Assembly: GCF_014873495.1 (NCBI RefSeq)
Contig: NZ_JADBGF010000001.1
Coordinates: 7,440,001 to 7,504,000 of the forward strand
Direction: 5' to 3'
Source of the DNA: Streptomyces stelliscabiei
Lineage (GTDB): Bacteria > Actinomycetota > Actinomycetes > Streptomycetales > Streptomycetaceae
DNA length: 64,000 nt
Shown: positions 7,448 through 16,340 of the stretch, piece after piece
How the letters are laid out: each line of letters starts with the position of its first letter
Numbering within the stretch: the stretch's first letter is position 1
Position numbers and translations under genes: made by a program
Notes under the pieces: model-generated
Databases searched by the model: none
The model's input: the letters and a program-made list of their open reading frames with translations, nothing else
What the model was told of the DNA's origin: nothing

Positions 7448-8740
7448 TTGAACGGCACAGATACCGGATTCGTATTGATCAGTGCGGCGCTCGTCATGGT
7501 GATGACGCCGGGCCTGGCGCTCTTCTACGGCGGCATGGTCCGTGCCAAGAGCGTGCTGAACATGCTGATGATGTCCTTCATCTCGCTGGGCATCGTCAGC
7601 ATCCTGTGGGTGCTGTTCGGGTACTCACTCGCCTTCAGCGGTGACGTCGGCCACTTCATCGGCAACCTCGACGCCATCGGTCTCAAGGGCATCGACGTCA
7701 CGAGCACGGTCGACAGCTTCGTCACCAACGCCAAGGGCGAGCCGCACCAGATCGCCGCGTTCTCGTTCATCCTCTTCCAGATGCTGTTCGCGGTGATCAC
7801 CCCGGCCCTGATGAGCGGCGCGCTCGCCGACCGCGTCAAGTTCAGCGCCTGGATGGTCTTCGTCGCGCTCTGGGTCACCCTCGCGTACTTCCCGGTCGCG
7901 CACTGGGTCTGGGCGCCGGGCGGCTGGCTCTTCGACATGGGTGTCATCGACTTCGCCGGTGGTACCGCGGTCCACATCAACGCCGGTGTCGGCGCGCTCG
8001 CCGCGGTCCTCGTCGTCGGCAAGCGGATCGGCTTCAAGAAGGACCCGATGCGGCCGCACAGCCTGCCGCTGGTCCTGGTCGGCACCGCCCTGCTGTGGTT
8101 CGGCTGGTTCGGTTTCAACGCCGGCTCCTGGCTCGGTGTCGACGGCACGACCGCCCGTATGGCCATCAACACGCAGATCGCGACGGCCGCGGCCATCATC
8201 GGCTGGCTGATCTACGAGCGCATCCGTCACGGCGCGTTCACCACCCTCGGTGCCTGCTCCGGTGCCGTCGCCGGCCTCGTCGCGATCACCCCCTCGGGCG
8301 GTCACGTCAACGCCTTCGGCGCCATGCTGATCGGCATCGTCGCCGGCGCGGTCTGCTCCTGGGCCGTCAGCCTCAAGTACAAGCTGGGCTACGACGACTC
8401 CCTCGACGTCGTCGGTGTCCACCTGGTGGGCGGTGTGCTCGGCACCCTGATGGTCGGCTTCCTGGCCACCGACGGGATCGGCGGCCTCGACCAGTTCGGC
8501 AAGCAGGCCACCGGCGCCTTCTCGGTCATGGGCTACACCTTCGTGGTGACCTGGCTCATCGCCTTCGCCATCCAGAAGACGATCGGCTTCCGGGCGTCCG
8601 AGGAGGACGAGGTCACCGGTGTCGACCAGACCCAGCACGCCGAGACCGCGTACGACTTCTCCTCGGCCGCCGGTTCCCACATCTCCAGCAGCACCACGAG
8701 CAGCGTCGCTGCCCCTGAGAGCAAGAAGGTCGAGGCATGA
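7448..8740 (+). CDS. amtB: ammonium transporter AmtB
   Basis: A 430-residue, 11-helix Amt/Rh-family ammonium channel. It opens with NGTDTGFVLISAALVMVMTPGLALFYGGMVR, and the family signature FAGGTAVHINAGVGALAA sits near residue 175. Conserved pore His and Trp regions are present (FFGW-like LWFGWFGFNAGS, VGVHLVGG). The start is TTG at 7448, nine bases after GAGGAG; no better ATG/GTG fits the conserved N-terminus. The C-terminal ~50 residues are a hydrophilic Ser-rich tail. It is first gene of amtB-glnK-glnD; its stop overlaps the glnK start (ATGA). GlnK is expected to plug this channel when nitrogen is plentiful. Confidence 0.95.
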   Translation: MNGTDTGFVLISAALVMVMTPGLALFYGGMVRAKSVLNMLMMSFISLGIVSILWVLFGYSLAFSGDVGHFIGNLDAIGLKGIDVTSTVDSFVTNAKGEPHQIAAFSFILFQMLFAVITPALMSGALADRVKFSAWMVFVALWVTLAYFPVAHWVWAPGGWLFDMGVIDFAGGTAVHINAGVGALAAVLVVGKRIGFKKDPMRPHSLPLVLVGTALLWFGWFGFNAGSWLGVDGTTARMAINTQIATAAAIIGWLIYERIRHGAFTTLGACSGAVAGLVAITPSGGHVNAFGAMLIGIVAGAVCSWAVSLKYKLGYDDSLDVVGVHLVGGVLGTLMVGFLATDGIGGLDQFGKQATGAFSVMGYTFVVTWLIAFAIQKTIGFRASEEDEVTGVDQTQHAETAYDFSSAAGSHISSSTTSSVAAPESKKVEA

Positions 8741-9075
8741 AGCTGATCACCGCCGTCGTCAAGCCGCACCGGCTCGACGAGATCAAGGAAGCCCTGCAGG
8801 CCTTCGGGGTGCACGGCCTTACGGTGACCGAGGCCAGTGGGTACGGTCGGCAGCGCGGCCACACGGAGGTGTACCGGGGTGCCGAGTACACGGTGGACCT
8901 GGTTCCCAAGATCCGTATCGAGGTGCTCGCCGAGGACGACGACGCCGAGCAGCTGATCGACGTCATCGTCAAGGCCGCCCGCACCGGCAAGATCGGTGAC
9001 GGCAAGGTCTGGTCCCTCCCGGTCGAGACGGCCGTTCGGGTCCGGACCGGCGAGCGCGGCCCGGACGCGCTCTGA
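8737..9075 (+). CDS. glnK: nitrogen regulatory protein P-II (GlnK)
   Basis: A 112-residue PII signal protein that reports 2-oxoglutarate, ATP/ADP and nitrogen status. It begins MKLITAVVKPHRLDEIKEAL; the T-loop has Tyr46 and Tyr51 in YRGAEYTVDLVPK, and the C-terminal signature TGKIGDGKVW is intact. In Streptomyces Tyr51 is adenylylated (not uridylylated) by GlnD. The ATG overlaps the amtB stop in ATGA, so the two are probably translationally coupled. glnD follows 26 bases later. Confidence 0.97.
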   Translation: MKLITAVVKPHRLDEIKEALQAFGVHGLTVTEASGYGRQRGHTEVYRGAEYTVDLVPKIRIEVLAEDDDAEQLIDVIVKAARTGKIGDGKVWSLPVETAVRVRTGERGPDAL

Positions 9076-9101
9076 TCGAAGAGAAGAACAGGAGTCGCTG
9101 G

Positions 9102-11552
9102 GTGACGAGTACGGACGTACGTACGGATGCAGAGGACTCGGGACCCAGCGGCTATGCGGCGGCCCGGCTGCGCCTCCTCCAGGAGGAGGCGCAGTCCGGG
9201 CCGCCGCGCCGTTCGGCCCTCGCGGAGCTGACCGACGACTGGCTCGCGGGCCTCTTCGGAGCGGGTGCCGCCGAACCGCGCGGGGTCTCCCTCGTGGCCG
9301 TCGGCGGATACGGGCGCGGTGAACTCTCGCCCCGCAGCGATCTCGACCTGCTGCTCCTGCACGACGGGTCCGACGAACGGGCGGTGGCCGCGCTGGCCGA
9401 CCGCATCTGGTACCCCGTCTGGGACCTGGGGCTGGCCCTCGACCACTCCGTGCGCACCCCCGCCGAGGCCCGCAGGACGGCCGGCGAGGACCTCAAGGTG
9501 CAACTCGGGCTGCTGGACGCCCGCCACATCGCCGGTGATCTGGGCCTGACCGCGGGGCTGCGGACCTCCGTCCTCGCCGACTGGCGCAACCAGGCGCCCA
9601 AACGCCTCCCGGAACTGCAGGAGCTGTGCGCCGAGCGGGCCGAGCGGCAGGGGGAGCTGCAGTATCTGCTGGAGCCCGACCTCAAGGAGGCACGCGGCGG
9701 GCTGCGCGATGCCACCGCCCTGCGCGCCGTCGCCGCCTCATGGCTCGCCGACGCCCCGCGCGAGGGTCTCGCCGACGCCCGCCGCCGGCTCCTCGACGTG
9801 CGGGACGCGCTGCATCTGACCACCGGGCGCGCGACGGACCGGCTCGCGCTCCAGGAACAGGACCAGGTCGCCGCCGAACTGGGGCTGCTGGACGCCGACA
9901 CCCTGCTGCGCCAGGTGTACGAGGCCGCCCGCGTGATCTCGTACGCCAGTGATGTGACCTGGCGTGAAGTGGGGCGCGTGCTGCGGTCGCGCGCCGTCCG
10001 GCCCCGGCTGCGCGCCATGCTGGGCGGCGGGAAGCCCGCTCCCGAGCGGTCGCCGCTGGCCGAGGGCGTGGTCGAGCAGGACGGCGAGGTCGTGCTCGCG
10101 CGGGCCGCCAAGCCCGACCGGGACCCCGTGCTGCCGCTGCGCGCCGCCGCCGCGGCCGCCCAGGCCGGACTGCCGCTCTCGCTGCACGCCGTGCGGCGCC
10201 TGGCGGCCGTCGCCCGGCCGCTCCCGACGCCCTGGCCCGCCGAGGCGCGCGAACAGCTCGTCACCCTGCTCGGTTCCGGGCGCCCGACCGTCGACGTCTG
10301 GGAAGCCCTGGAGGCCGAGGGCCTCATCACGCATCTGCTGCCCGACTGGGAGCGGGTGCGCTGCCGGCCGCAGCGCAACGCCGTGCACATCTGGACCGTC
10401 GACCGGCACCTCATCGAGACCGCGGTCCAGGCCTCCGAGATGACCCGCCGGGTGCACCGGCCCGACCTCCTGCTCGTGGCCGCGCTGCTGCACGACATCG
10501 GCAAGGGCTGGCCCGGCGACCACTCCGTCGCCGGCGAGATCATCGCCAAGGACGTGGCGGCCAGGATCGGCTTCGACCGCGAGGACGTGGCGGTGCTCGC
10601 CACCCTCGTCCGCCACCACCTGCTGCTCGTCGACACGGCCACCCGGCGCGACCTGGAGGATCCGGCCACCGTCCGGTCCGTGGCCGACGCCGTCGGATCG
10701 CCGGGCACGCTCGAACTGCTGCACGCGCTCACCGAGTCGGACGCGCTGGCCACCGGACCCGCCGCCTGGTCGTCGTGGCGGGCCTCGCTCGTGTCCGAGC
10801 TGGTGCAGCGGGTCGACGCGCTGTTCGCCGGGGACGCTCCCGAGGAACCGGAGCCCGGGGAGACCAGCGCCGAACAGGAGCGGCTCGCCATCGAGGCGTT
10901 CCGCACCGGCGGACCGGTGCTGTCGCTGCGCGCGCAGACGGAGGCCGCCGCCGACGACAAGGACGAGAAGGCCGACCCCGAGCCGCTCGGCGTGGAACTC
11001 CTCATCGCCGTACCGGACCAGGCGGGCGTCCTGCCGGCGGTCGCCGGCGTCCTCGCCATGCACCGGCTGACCGTGCGCACGGCCGAACTCGGCACGTTCG
11101 GCCTGCCCGACGGCGTCGAGGGCTCGGTGCTGCTGCTGAACTGGCGGGTGGCCGCGGAGTACGGCTCGCTGCCCCAGGCGGCCAGGCTCCGCGCGGACCT
11201 CGTACGGGCCCTGGACGGGTCGCTGGACATCGCCGGGCGGCTGGCCGAGCGGGACGCGGCCTATCCCCGGCGGCGAGGCGTCGTCGCACCACCGCCGCGC
11301 GTCACGGTGGCCCCGGCCGCCTCCCGGCACGCCACGGTCATCGAGGTGCGCGCCCAGGACGCCCCCGGGCTGCTGCACCGGATCGGGCGCGCCCTGGAGG
11401 ACGCGCACGTACGGGTGCGCAGCGCGCACGTCAGCACGCTGGGCGCCAACGCCGTGGACGCCTTCTACGTCACCGGCACGGACGGGGCGCCGCTGCCGGG
11501 TGACGAGGCGGCGTCGCTGGCGCGCAAGCTGGAGGAGACTCTGCGCGGCTGA
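9102..11552 (+). CDS. glnD: PII nucleotidyltransferase / deadenylylating enzyme GlnD
   Basis: An 816-residue bifunctional enzyme that modifies GlnK. The nucleotidyltransferase site VAVGGYGRGELSPRSDLDL is near residues 65-82, with its DxD metal ligands. The HD phosphohydrolase motif LLHDIGKGWPGDHS is near 463-475. Two ACT domains, ~630-705 and ~745-816, should sense glutamine. Family length is typically 800-900. GTG at 9102 follows AGGAG by seven bases. In S. coelicolor GlnD adenylylates GlnK and does not appear to control glutamine synthetase as in E. coli. Confidence 0.95.
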   Translation: MTSTDVRTDAEDSGPSGYAAARLRLLQEEAQSGPPRRSALAELTDDWLAGLFGAGAAEPRGVSLVAVGGYGRGELSPRSDLDLLLLHDGSDERAVAALADRIWYPVWDLGLALDHSVRTPAEARRTAGEDLKVQLGLLDARHIAGDLGLTAGLRTSVLADWRNQAPKRLPELQELCAERAERQGELQYLLEPDLKEARGGLRDATALRAVAASWLADAPREGLADARRRLLDVRDALHLTTGRATDRLALQEQDQVAAELGLLDADTLLRQVYEAARVISYASDVTWREVGRVLRSRAVRPRLRAMLGGGKPAPERSPLAEGVVEQDGEVVLARAAKPDRDPVLPLRAAAAAAQAGLPLSLHAVRRLAAVARPLPTPWPAEAREQLVTLLGSGRPTVDVWEALEAEGLITHLLPDWERVRCRPQRNAVHIWTVDRHLIETAVQASEMTRRVHRPDLLLVAALLHDIGKGWPGDHSVAGEIIAKDVAARIGFDREDVAVLATLVRHHLLLVDTATRRDLEDPATVRSVADAVGSPGTLELLHALTESDALATGPAAWSSWRASLVSELVQRVDALFAGDAPEEPEPGETSAEQERLAIEAFRTGGPVLSLRAQTEAAADDKDEKADPEPLGVELLIAVPDQAGVLPAVAGVLAMHRLTVRTAELGTFGLPDGVEGSVLLLNWRVAAEYGSLPQAARLRADLVRALDGSLDIAGRLAERDAAYPRRRGVVAPPPRVTVAPAASRHATVIEVRAQDAPGLLHRIGRALEDAHVRVRSAHVSTLGANAVDAFYVTGTDGAPLPGDEAASLARKLEETLRG

Positions 11553-11557
11553 GCACG

Positions 11558-11590
11558 ACGGGTACGGGGCCCGCCCGGCCCCGTACCCGT
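11558..11590 (+). terminator. terminator of the amtB-glnK-glnD operon
   Basis: ACGGGTACGGGGC (11558-11570) pairs perfectly with GCCCCGTACCCGT (11578-11590), a 13-bp stem with a 7-base loop, six bases after the glnD stop. Confidence 0.85.
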
Positions 11591-11612
11591 GCGGGCCCGG
11601 CCGCGTTCACGA

Positions 11613-11621
11613 CTATCCACA
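11613..11621 (+). promoter_or_regulatory. isolated DnaA-box-like nonamer upstream of ffh
   Basis: CTATCCACA fits the relaxed DnaA-box pattern YYRTCCACA, about 80 bases before the ffh start. A single box may be chance; it is listed because a better pair occurs at 24462-24488. Confidence 0.3.
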
Positions 11622-11702
11622 GGGGTGGAGACCCGACCACACCCAGACAGATACCCTGGAGGGCAGCCCACCCTGCCCCCGACTCCGAGGACCGACACCG
11701 CC

Positions 11703-13253
11703 GTGTTCGATACGCTCTCCGATCGCCTCTCAGCGACGTTCAAGAACCTGCGCGGCAAGGGGCGCCTCTCCGAGGCGGACATCGACGCCACGGCGCGCGA
11801 GATCCGTATCGCGCTCCTCGAAGCGGACGTCGCGCTGCCCGTCGTCCGGACGTTCATCAAGAACGTCAAGGAAAGGGCACTCGGCAGCGACGTCTCCAAG
11901 GCGCTCAACCCGGCCCAGCAGGTCCTCAAGATCGTCAACGAGGAGCTGGTCGGGATCCTCGGTGGCGAGACCCGCCGGCTGCGGTTCGCCAAGAACCCGC
12001 CGACCGTGATCATGCTCGCCGGTCTGCAGGGTGCCGGTAAGACGACCCTCGCGGGCAAGCTGGGCCGCTGGCTGAAGGAGCAGGGCCACTCGCCGCTCCT
12101 CGTCGCCTGCGACCTCCAGCGCCCGAACGCGGTGAACCAGCTCAGTGTCGTCGCCGAGCGCGCGGGCGTCGCGGTCTACGCCCCCGAGCCGGGCAACGGC
12201 GTGGGCGACCCGGTCAAGGTCGCCAAGGACTCCATCGAGTTCGCGAAGTCCAAGGTCCACGACATCGTGGTCGTCGACACCGCCGGCCGCCTGGGCATCG
12301 ACCAGGAGATGATGCGGCAGGCCGCCGACATCCGGGACGCGGTCTCCCCGGACGAGATCCTCTTCGTCGTCGACGCGATGATCGGTCAGGACGCCGTCAA
12401 CACGGCCGAGGCGTTCCGGGACGGCGTCGGCTTCGACGGCGTGGTCCTCTCCAAGCTCGACGGTGACGCCCGCGGTGGTGCCGCCCTGTCGATCGCCTCG
12501 GTCACCGGCAAGCCGATCATGTTCGCGTCGAACGGCGAGAAGCTCGACGAGTTCGACCAGTTCCACCCGGACCGGATGGCCTCCCGCATCCTCGACATGG
12601 GTGACCTGCTCACCCTGATCGAGCAGGCGGAGAAGACCTTCAGCCAGGAAGAGGCCGCCAAGATGGCGGGCAAACTGGCGTCCAAGAAGGGGCAGGACTT
12701 CACGCTCGACGACTTCCTGGCCCAGATGGAGCAGGTCAGGAAGATGGGCAGCATCAGCAAGCTGCTCGGCATGCTCCCCGGCATGGGGCAGATCAAGGAC
12801 CAGATCAACAACATCGACGAGCGTGACGTCGACCGCACGGCAGCGATCATCAAGTCGATGACCCCGGCCGAGCGCCAGGAGCCGACGATCATCAACGGCT
12901 CTCGCCGGGCCCGTATCGCCAAGGGTTCCGGTGTCGAGGTCAGCGCGGTGAAGAACCTGGTGGAGCGGTTCTTCGAGGCCCGCAAGATGATGTCCCGCAT
13001 GGCCCAGGGCGGCGGCATGCCCGGGATGCCGGGTATGCCCGGCATGGGTGGCGGGCCGGGCCGCAGCAAGAAGCAGCCCAAGCAGGCCAAGGGCAAGCAG
13101 CGCTCCGGCAACCCGATGAAGCGCAAGCAGCAGGAGCAGGAGGAGGCCGCCCGCCGGGCCGCCGCCGCGCAGGGCGGTGCTCTCGGGCTGCCGGGCCAGC
13201 AGGCCCCTCAGGACTTCGAGCTGCCGGATGAGTTCAAGAAGTTCATGGGCTGA
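11703..13253 (+). CDS. ffh: signal recognition particle protein Ffh (SRP54)
   Basis: A 516-residue SRP GTPase that binds signal sequences and 4.5S RNA and delivers nascent membrane proteins to FtsY. N domain residues 1-90 (MFDTLSDRLSATFKNLRGKG); G domain with GLQGAGKTTLAGKLG, DLQRPNAV, DTAGRLG and SKLDGDARGG; then the methionine-rich M domain from ~residue 330. The tail has a GMPGMPGMPGMGG run and a basic, glutamine-rich end typical of actinobacteria. GTG 11703 is chosen because it gives the conserved N-terminus; the frame is open upstream to 11589. Confidence 0.97.
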   Translation: MFDTLSDRLSATFKNLRGKGRLSEADIDATAREIRIALLEADVALPVVRTFIKNVKERALGSDVSKALNPAQQVLKIVNEELVGILGGETRRLRFAKNPPTVIMLAGLQGAGKTTLAGKLGRWLKEQGHSPLLVACDLQRPNAVNQLSVVAERAGVAVYAPEPGNGVGDPVKVAKDSIEFAKSKVHDIVVVDTAGRLGIDQEMMRQAADIRDAVSPDEILFVVDAMIGQDAVNTAEAFRDGVGFDGVVLSKLDGDARGGAALSIASVTGKPIMFASNGEKLDEFDQFHPDRMASRILDMGDLLTLIEQAEKTFSQEEAAKMAGKLASKKGQDFTLDDFLAQMEQVRKMGSISKLLGMLPGMGQIKDQINNIDERDVDRTAAIIKSMTPAERQEPTIINGSRRARIAKGSGVEVSAVKNLVERFFEARKMMSRMAQGGGMPGMPGMPGMGGGPGRSKKQPKQAKGKQRSGNPMKRKQQEQEEAARRAAAAQGGALGLPGQQAPQDFELPDEFKKFMG

Positions 13254-13601
13254 CCCGCCACACGGCGGACGCCGCGTGCCGGCCGGGGGGTGTGGCCGGG
13301 CGCGCGGCGCCGGGTGCCGTTGCGTGGACGGCATGTGTGGTGATGTCGCTCGTGGTACTGGTGGTGGCAACCCCCGTACGCGGATGTGTTGTTCCCCTGG
13401 ACGATGCGTCAGGCTATGGCTGCCGTGCGGCGTTTGGCCAAGCCTGAAGCGTTACCGACCCGCTTTCTTCACACCATTCACACCCGCGTCGGCAGATGTC
13501 TCGAAGACCTTCCCAGGCCGTCCCCGAACGGCTCCGGCCTTCCCCCTTCCCCTGACCGCGCGAACTTCCCCTGACCACGCGAACGCTCCTCGGCAGGCAG
13601 G
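13254..13601. other. 348-bp gap after ffh
   Basis: A possible 62-codon ORF at 13386 has weak third-position GC and no recognisable product, so no gene is called. The only structure seen is a 19-bp direct repeat near its right end. Confidence 0.5.
13547..13584. repeat. two tandem 19-bp direct repeats
   Basis: TTCCCCTGACCGCGCGAAC (13547-13565) is followed at once by TTCCCCTGACCACGCGAAC (13566-13584), with one mismatch. It lies just past the end of the minus-strand methyltransferase gene. It may be a local duplication; no function is evident. Confidence 0.8.
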
Positions 13602-14462
13602 CTAGGGCGTCCGAGCGATCAGATAGCGGAACACGTTCGGCATCCACACCGTGCCGTCCCGGCGGCGGTGCGGGTGCAGGGCCTCGGTGAGTTCCTTGTC
13701 CACCTGCACCTGGTCGGTGGCCGCGATCGCCGCGTCGAACAGGCCGGTCGACAGCAGTCCCCGCACCGCGTTGTCCACGTTGGCGTAGCCGAAGGGACAG
13801 GCCACGCGTCCGGAGCCGTCCGGCCGGAGGCCGGCCCGCTGGGCCACCTCCTCCAGGTCGTCCCTGAGCGCCGGGCGCCAACTGCCCCCGCCCCGCAGGG
13901 GATCGGCGAGCTTCGCGGCCACCCGCAGCACCGCCGACGTGGCGCAGCGCTCCGGCGGACCCCAGCCGGCGAGGACCACGGGGGTGCCGCGTTCCGCGAG
14001 CGGGGTCGCCGAGGCGAGCAGCTCACCGAGCCCCTCGGAGTCCCCGTCCAGGCAGCCGATCGGCTCGAAGGCGGTCACCAGGTTGTACAGCGGGTCACCG
14101 GGGGCGCGGGCCGCGTCCTCGGGAACGCCCTCGACGACACGGGCGCCGGTACGCGCGCGCGTGCCCCATGCCTCCGGCCGCAGCCGCTCCCGCGCGAGTG
14201 CCACTCTCTCGGGCGCCCCCGCGTCCACGCCGGTGACCGCGGCGCCCCGGGACGCCGCCATCAGCAGCGCGAGCCCCGAGCCGCAGCCGACCCCGAGCAG
14301 CCGGGTGCCGGAGCCGACGTCGAGCCGCCGATGGACGGCCTCGTACAGCGGTACCAGCATCCGTTCCTGGATCTCGGCCCAGTCACGCGCGCGTGCACAC
14401 CGGTCCACGCGGGGTAAGGCCCCCGCGCGAGGCAGTTGCTGCCGCACGAGCGTAGGTGTCAT
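13602..14462 (-). CDS. class I SAM-dependent methyltransferase
   Basis: A 286-residue protein with a Rossmann-type SAM site: GTRLLGVGCGSGLALLMAA (motif I, near residue 60), followed by VTGVDAGAPERVALAR (acidic end of strand 2) and a UbiE/ubiquinone-type fold. ATG at 14462 (MTPTLVRQQLP) is preferred over the in-frame ATG at 14564. The gene is divergent from the prolyl-tRNA synthetase gene. Substrate is unknown. A similar gene occupies this place in other Streptomyces as I remember it, which argues for a conserved housekeeping or developmental role. Confidence 0.8.
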   Translation of the reverse strand: MTPTLVRQQLPRAGALPRVDRCARARDWAEIQERMLVPLYEAVHRRLDVGSGTRLLGVGCGSGLALLMAASRGAAVTGVDAGAPERVALARERLRPEAWGTRARTGARVVEGVPEDAARAPGDPLYNLVTAFEPIGCLDGDSEGLGELLASATPLAERGTPVVLAGWGPPERCATSAVLRVAAKLADPLRGGGSWRPALRDDLEEVAQRAGLRPDGSGRVACPFGYANVDNAVRGLLSTGLFDAAIAATDQVQVDKELTEALHPHRRRDGTVWMPNVFRYLIARTP

Positions 14463-14627
14463 ATCGAAAGCGCCCCAATCCGCCGTGAGTTGCCGTTGCC
14501 GGATTTCCTGGCCCCCGTGGCAGTGCGCGCTCGCACACCCCCCGTATGCCAGGTAACTCCGCACCCGGCGCGCCGTCCAGGGGTCTCGGACATCGGTTTT
14601 GCGGAGTGTGGGGCCCGGCGAAAAGAA

Positions 14628-14658
14628 TTCACATCACCGCAATATGCCCCCGTACTAT
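14628..14658 (+). promoter_or_regulatory. proS promoter giving a probably leaderless mRNA
   Basis: TTCACA (14628-14633) and TACTAT (14653-14658) are 19 bases apart. The ATG at 14665 lies six bases after the -10, where transcription should start, and no ribosome-binding site is present. The mRNA is therefore probably leaderless. Confidence 0.6.
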
Positions 14659-14664
14659 CGCGCC

Positions 14665-16080
14665 ATGGCAAAGGCACCCGTACTCACACCCCGGGCGGAC
14701 GATTTCCCGCGCTGGTACCAGGATCTGATCACCAAGGCCGAGCTGGCCGACAACGGCCCGGTGCGCGGCACCATGGTGATCCGACCGTACGGGTACGGGC
14801 TGTGGGAGCGGATGCAGCAGGAGATGGACACCCGGATCAAGGAGACGGGCACGCAGAACGCGTATTTCCCGCTCCTGATCCCGCAGTCCTACCTCACGCG
14901 CGAGGCCGAGCACGTGGAGGGCTTCGCGCCCGAGCTGGCCGTGGTGACCCACGGCGGCGGCAAGGAGCTGGAGGAGCCCGCCGTCGTCCGCCCCACCTCC
15001 GAGATGATCATCAACGCCTCCTTCTCGAAGTGGGTGCAGAGCTACCGCGACCTGCCGCTGCTGATCAACCAGTGGGCGAACGTCGTCCGTTGGGAGCTGC
15101 GCCCCCGACTGTTCCTGCGCACCTCCGAATTCCTCTGGCAGGAGGGCCACACGGCGCACGCGACCTACGAGGAGGCGCGCGACTTCGCCGCGCACATCCA
15201 TCGGGAGGTCTACGAGGACTTCATGGCGAACGTGCTCGCGATGGACGTGGTCCCCGGCCGCAAGACCGTGAAGGAGCGCTTCGCGGGCGCCATCAACACC
15301 CTCACCCTGGAAGGCATGATGGGCGACGGCAAGGCCCTCCAGATGGCCACCAGCCACGAACTGGGCCAGAACTTCGCCAAGGCCTTCAACACCCGGTACC
15401 TGTCGAGGGACGGCAGTCAGGAACTCGTCTGGCAGACCTCCTGGGGCTCCACCACCCGCATGATCGGCGCCCTGGTGATGATGCACGGCGACGACCACGG
15501 ACTGAGGGTCCCGCCCCGGCTGGCGCAGACCCAGGTGGTCGTCCTCGCGATCAAGGGCGACGAGGCCGTTCTGGCCAAGGTCCGCGAGCTGGGCGACCGG
15601 CTGAAGGCCGCGGGCGTCCGGGTCCGGGTGGACGACCGTACGGACATCCCGTTCGGCCGCCGTGCCGTCGACTGGGAACTCAAGGGCGTCCCCGTACGTG
15701 TCGAGGTCGGCCCCCGTGACCTGGAGAACGGCACCGCTATGCTCGTCCGCCGCATCCCCGGCGGCAAGGCACCCGTCGCGATCGACTCGCTCGTACCCCT
15801 GCTTCCCTCGATCCTCGAAGAGGACCAGGCGCTCCTGCTGACGCAGTCCCGCGAGCGCCGCGAGTCCCGTACGGCCGAGGTGGCGACGCCCGACGAGGCG
15901 ATCGAGGCCGCCGTGTCCGGTGGCTGGGCGCGTATCCCCTGGTCGACGTTGGGGGAGGAGGGCGAGGCCAGGCTCGGTGAGCACGCCGTGACCGTACGGT
16001 GTCTGGTCGCCGAGGACGGGTCGGTGCCCGACTCCTACGACGCACCCGGTAACGTCGCCGTCGTGGCGCGCGCTTACTAG
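14665..16080 (+). CDS. proS: prolyl-tRNA synthetase, archaeal/eukaryote-type short form
   Basis: A 471-residue class II synthetase charging tRNA-Pro. It has the short ProRS architecture: catalytic core with VIRPYGYGLWERMQ, motif 2 region VVRWELRPRLFLRTSEFLWQEGHTAH, motif 3 region MMHGDDHGLRVPPRLA, then an anticodon-binding domain and a C-terminal domain ending in the hallmark Tyr (VVARAY). The bacterial editing insertion between motifs 2 and 3 is missing, so mischarged Ala-tRNA-Pro would need another editor. The C-terminal zinc site of archaeal enzymes is lost: one Cys remains in TVRCLVAEDG. It could be the only ProRS or a second copy. Confidence 0.93.
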   Translation: MAKAPVLTPRADDFPRWYQDLITKAELADNGPVRGTMVIRPYGYGLWERMQQEMDTRIKETGTQNAYFPLLIPQSYLTREAEHVEGFAPELAVVTHGGGKELEEPAVVRPTSEMIINASFSKWVQSYRDLPLLINQWANVVRWELRPRLFLRTSEFLWQEGHTAHATYEEARDFAAHIHREVYEDFMANVLAMDVVPGRKTVKERFAGAINTLTLEGMMGDGKALQMATSHELGQNFAKAFNTRYLSRDGSQELVWQTSWGSTTRMIGALVMMHGDDHGLRVPPRLAQTQVVVLAIKGDEAVLAKVRELGDRLKAAGVRVRVDDRTDIPFGRRAVDWELKGVPVRVEVGPRDLENGTAMLVRRIPGGKAPVAIDSLVPLLPSILEEDQALLLTQSRERRESRTAEVATPDEAIEAAVSGGWARIPWSTLGEEGEARLGEHAVTVRCLVAEDGSVPDSYDAPGNVAVVARAY

Positions 16081-16143
16081 AGCACCCCGTTCCGTCGGGA
16101 GCGCGACCGAAAGGTCCCTTGCGCATCCGCGGATCACAGATGT

Positions 16144-16174
16144 CCCGGCGCGTGGACCTTGTCTACGCGCCGGG
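16144..16174 (+). terminator. terminator after proS
   Basis: CCCGGCGCGT (16144-16153) pairs with ACGCGCCGGG (16165-16174), and the stem can extend inward by three pairs including one wobble. It starts 63 bases after the proS stop. Confidence 0.7.
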
Positions 16175-16340
16175 GCGTACGTGTTGCTACGTACCGCCTT
16201 GTGGCGAGCTGCGAGGCTTCTCCGCAGATCAGCGCACCCGCCCTCGTCAGGACGCACTAGTGGCAACTGACGGGTACGTGCAAATTATTTGGGATGGCCC
16301 GGAATCGGAACACACGGGCACTCCGGCTCGTTGTCATTAC

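Noticed and set aside
13386..13574. 62-codon ORF after ffh (MLFPWTMRQ...)
   Set aside because: Low third-position GC, no ribosome-binding site of note, no family resemblance.
16260..16340. Longer N-terminus for the SprT-like protein from GTG 16260
   Set aside because: Codons in this stretch have about even third-position composition, unlike the rest of the gene; more likely leader DNA.
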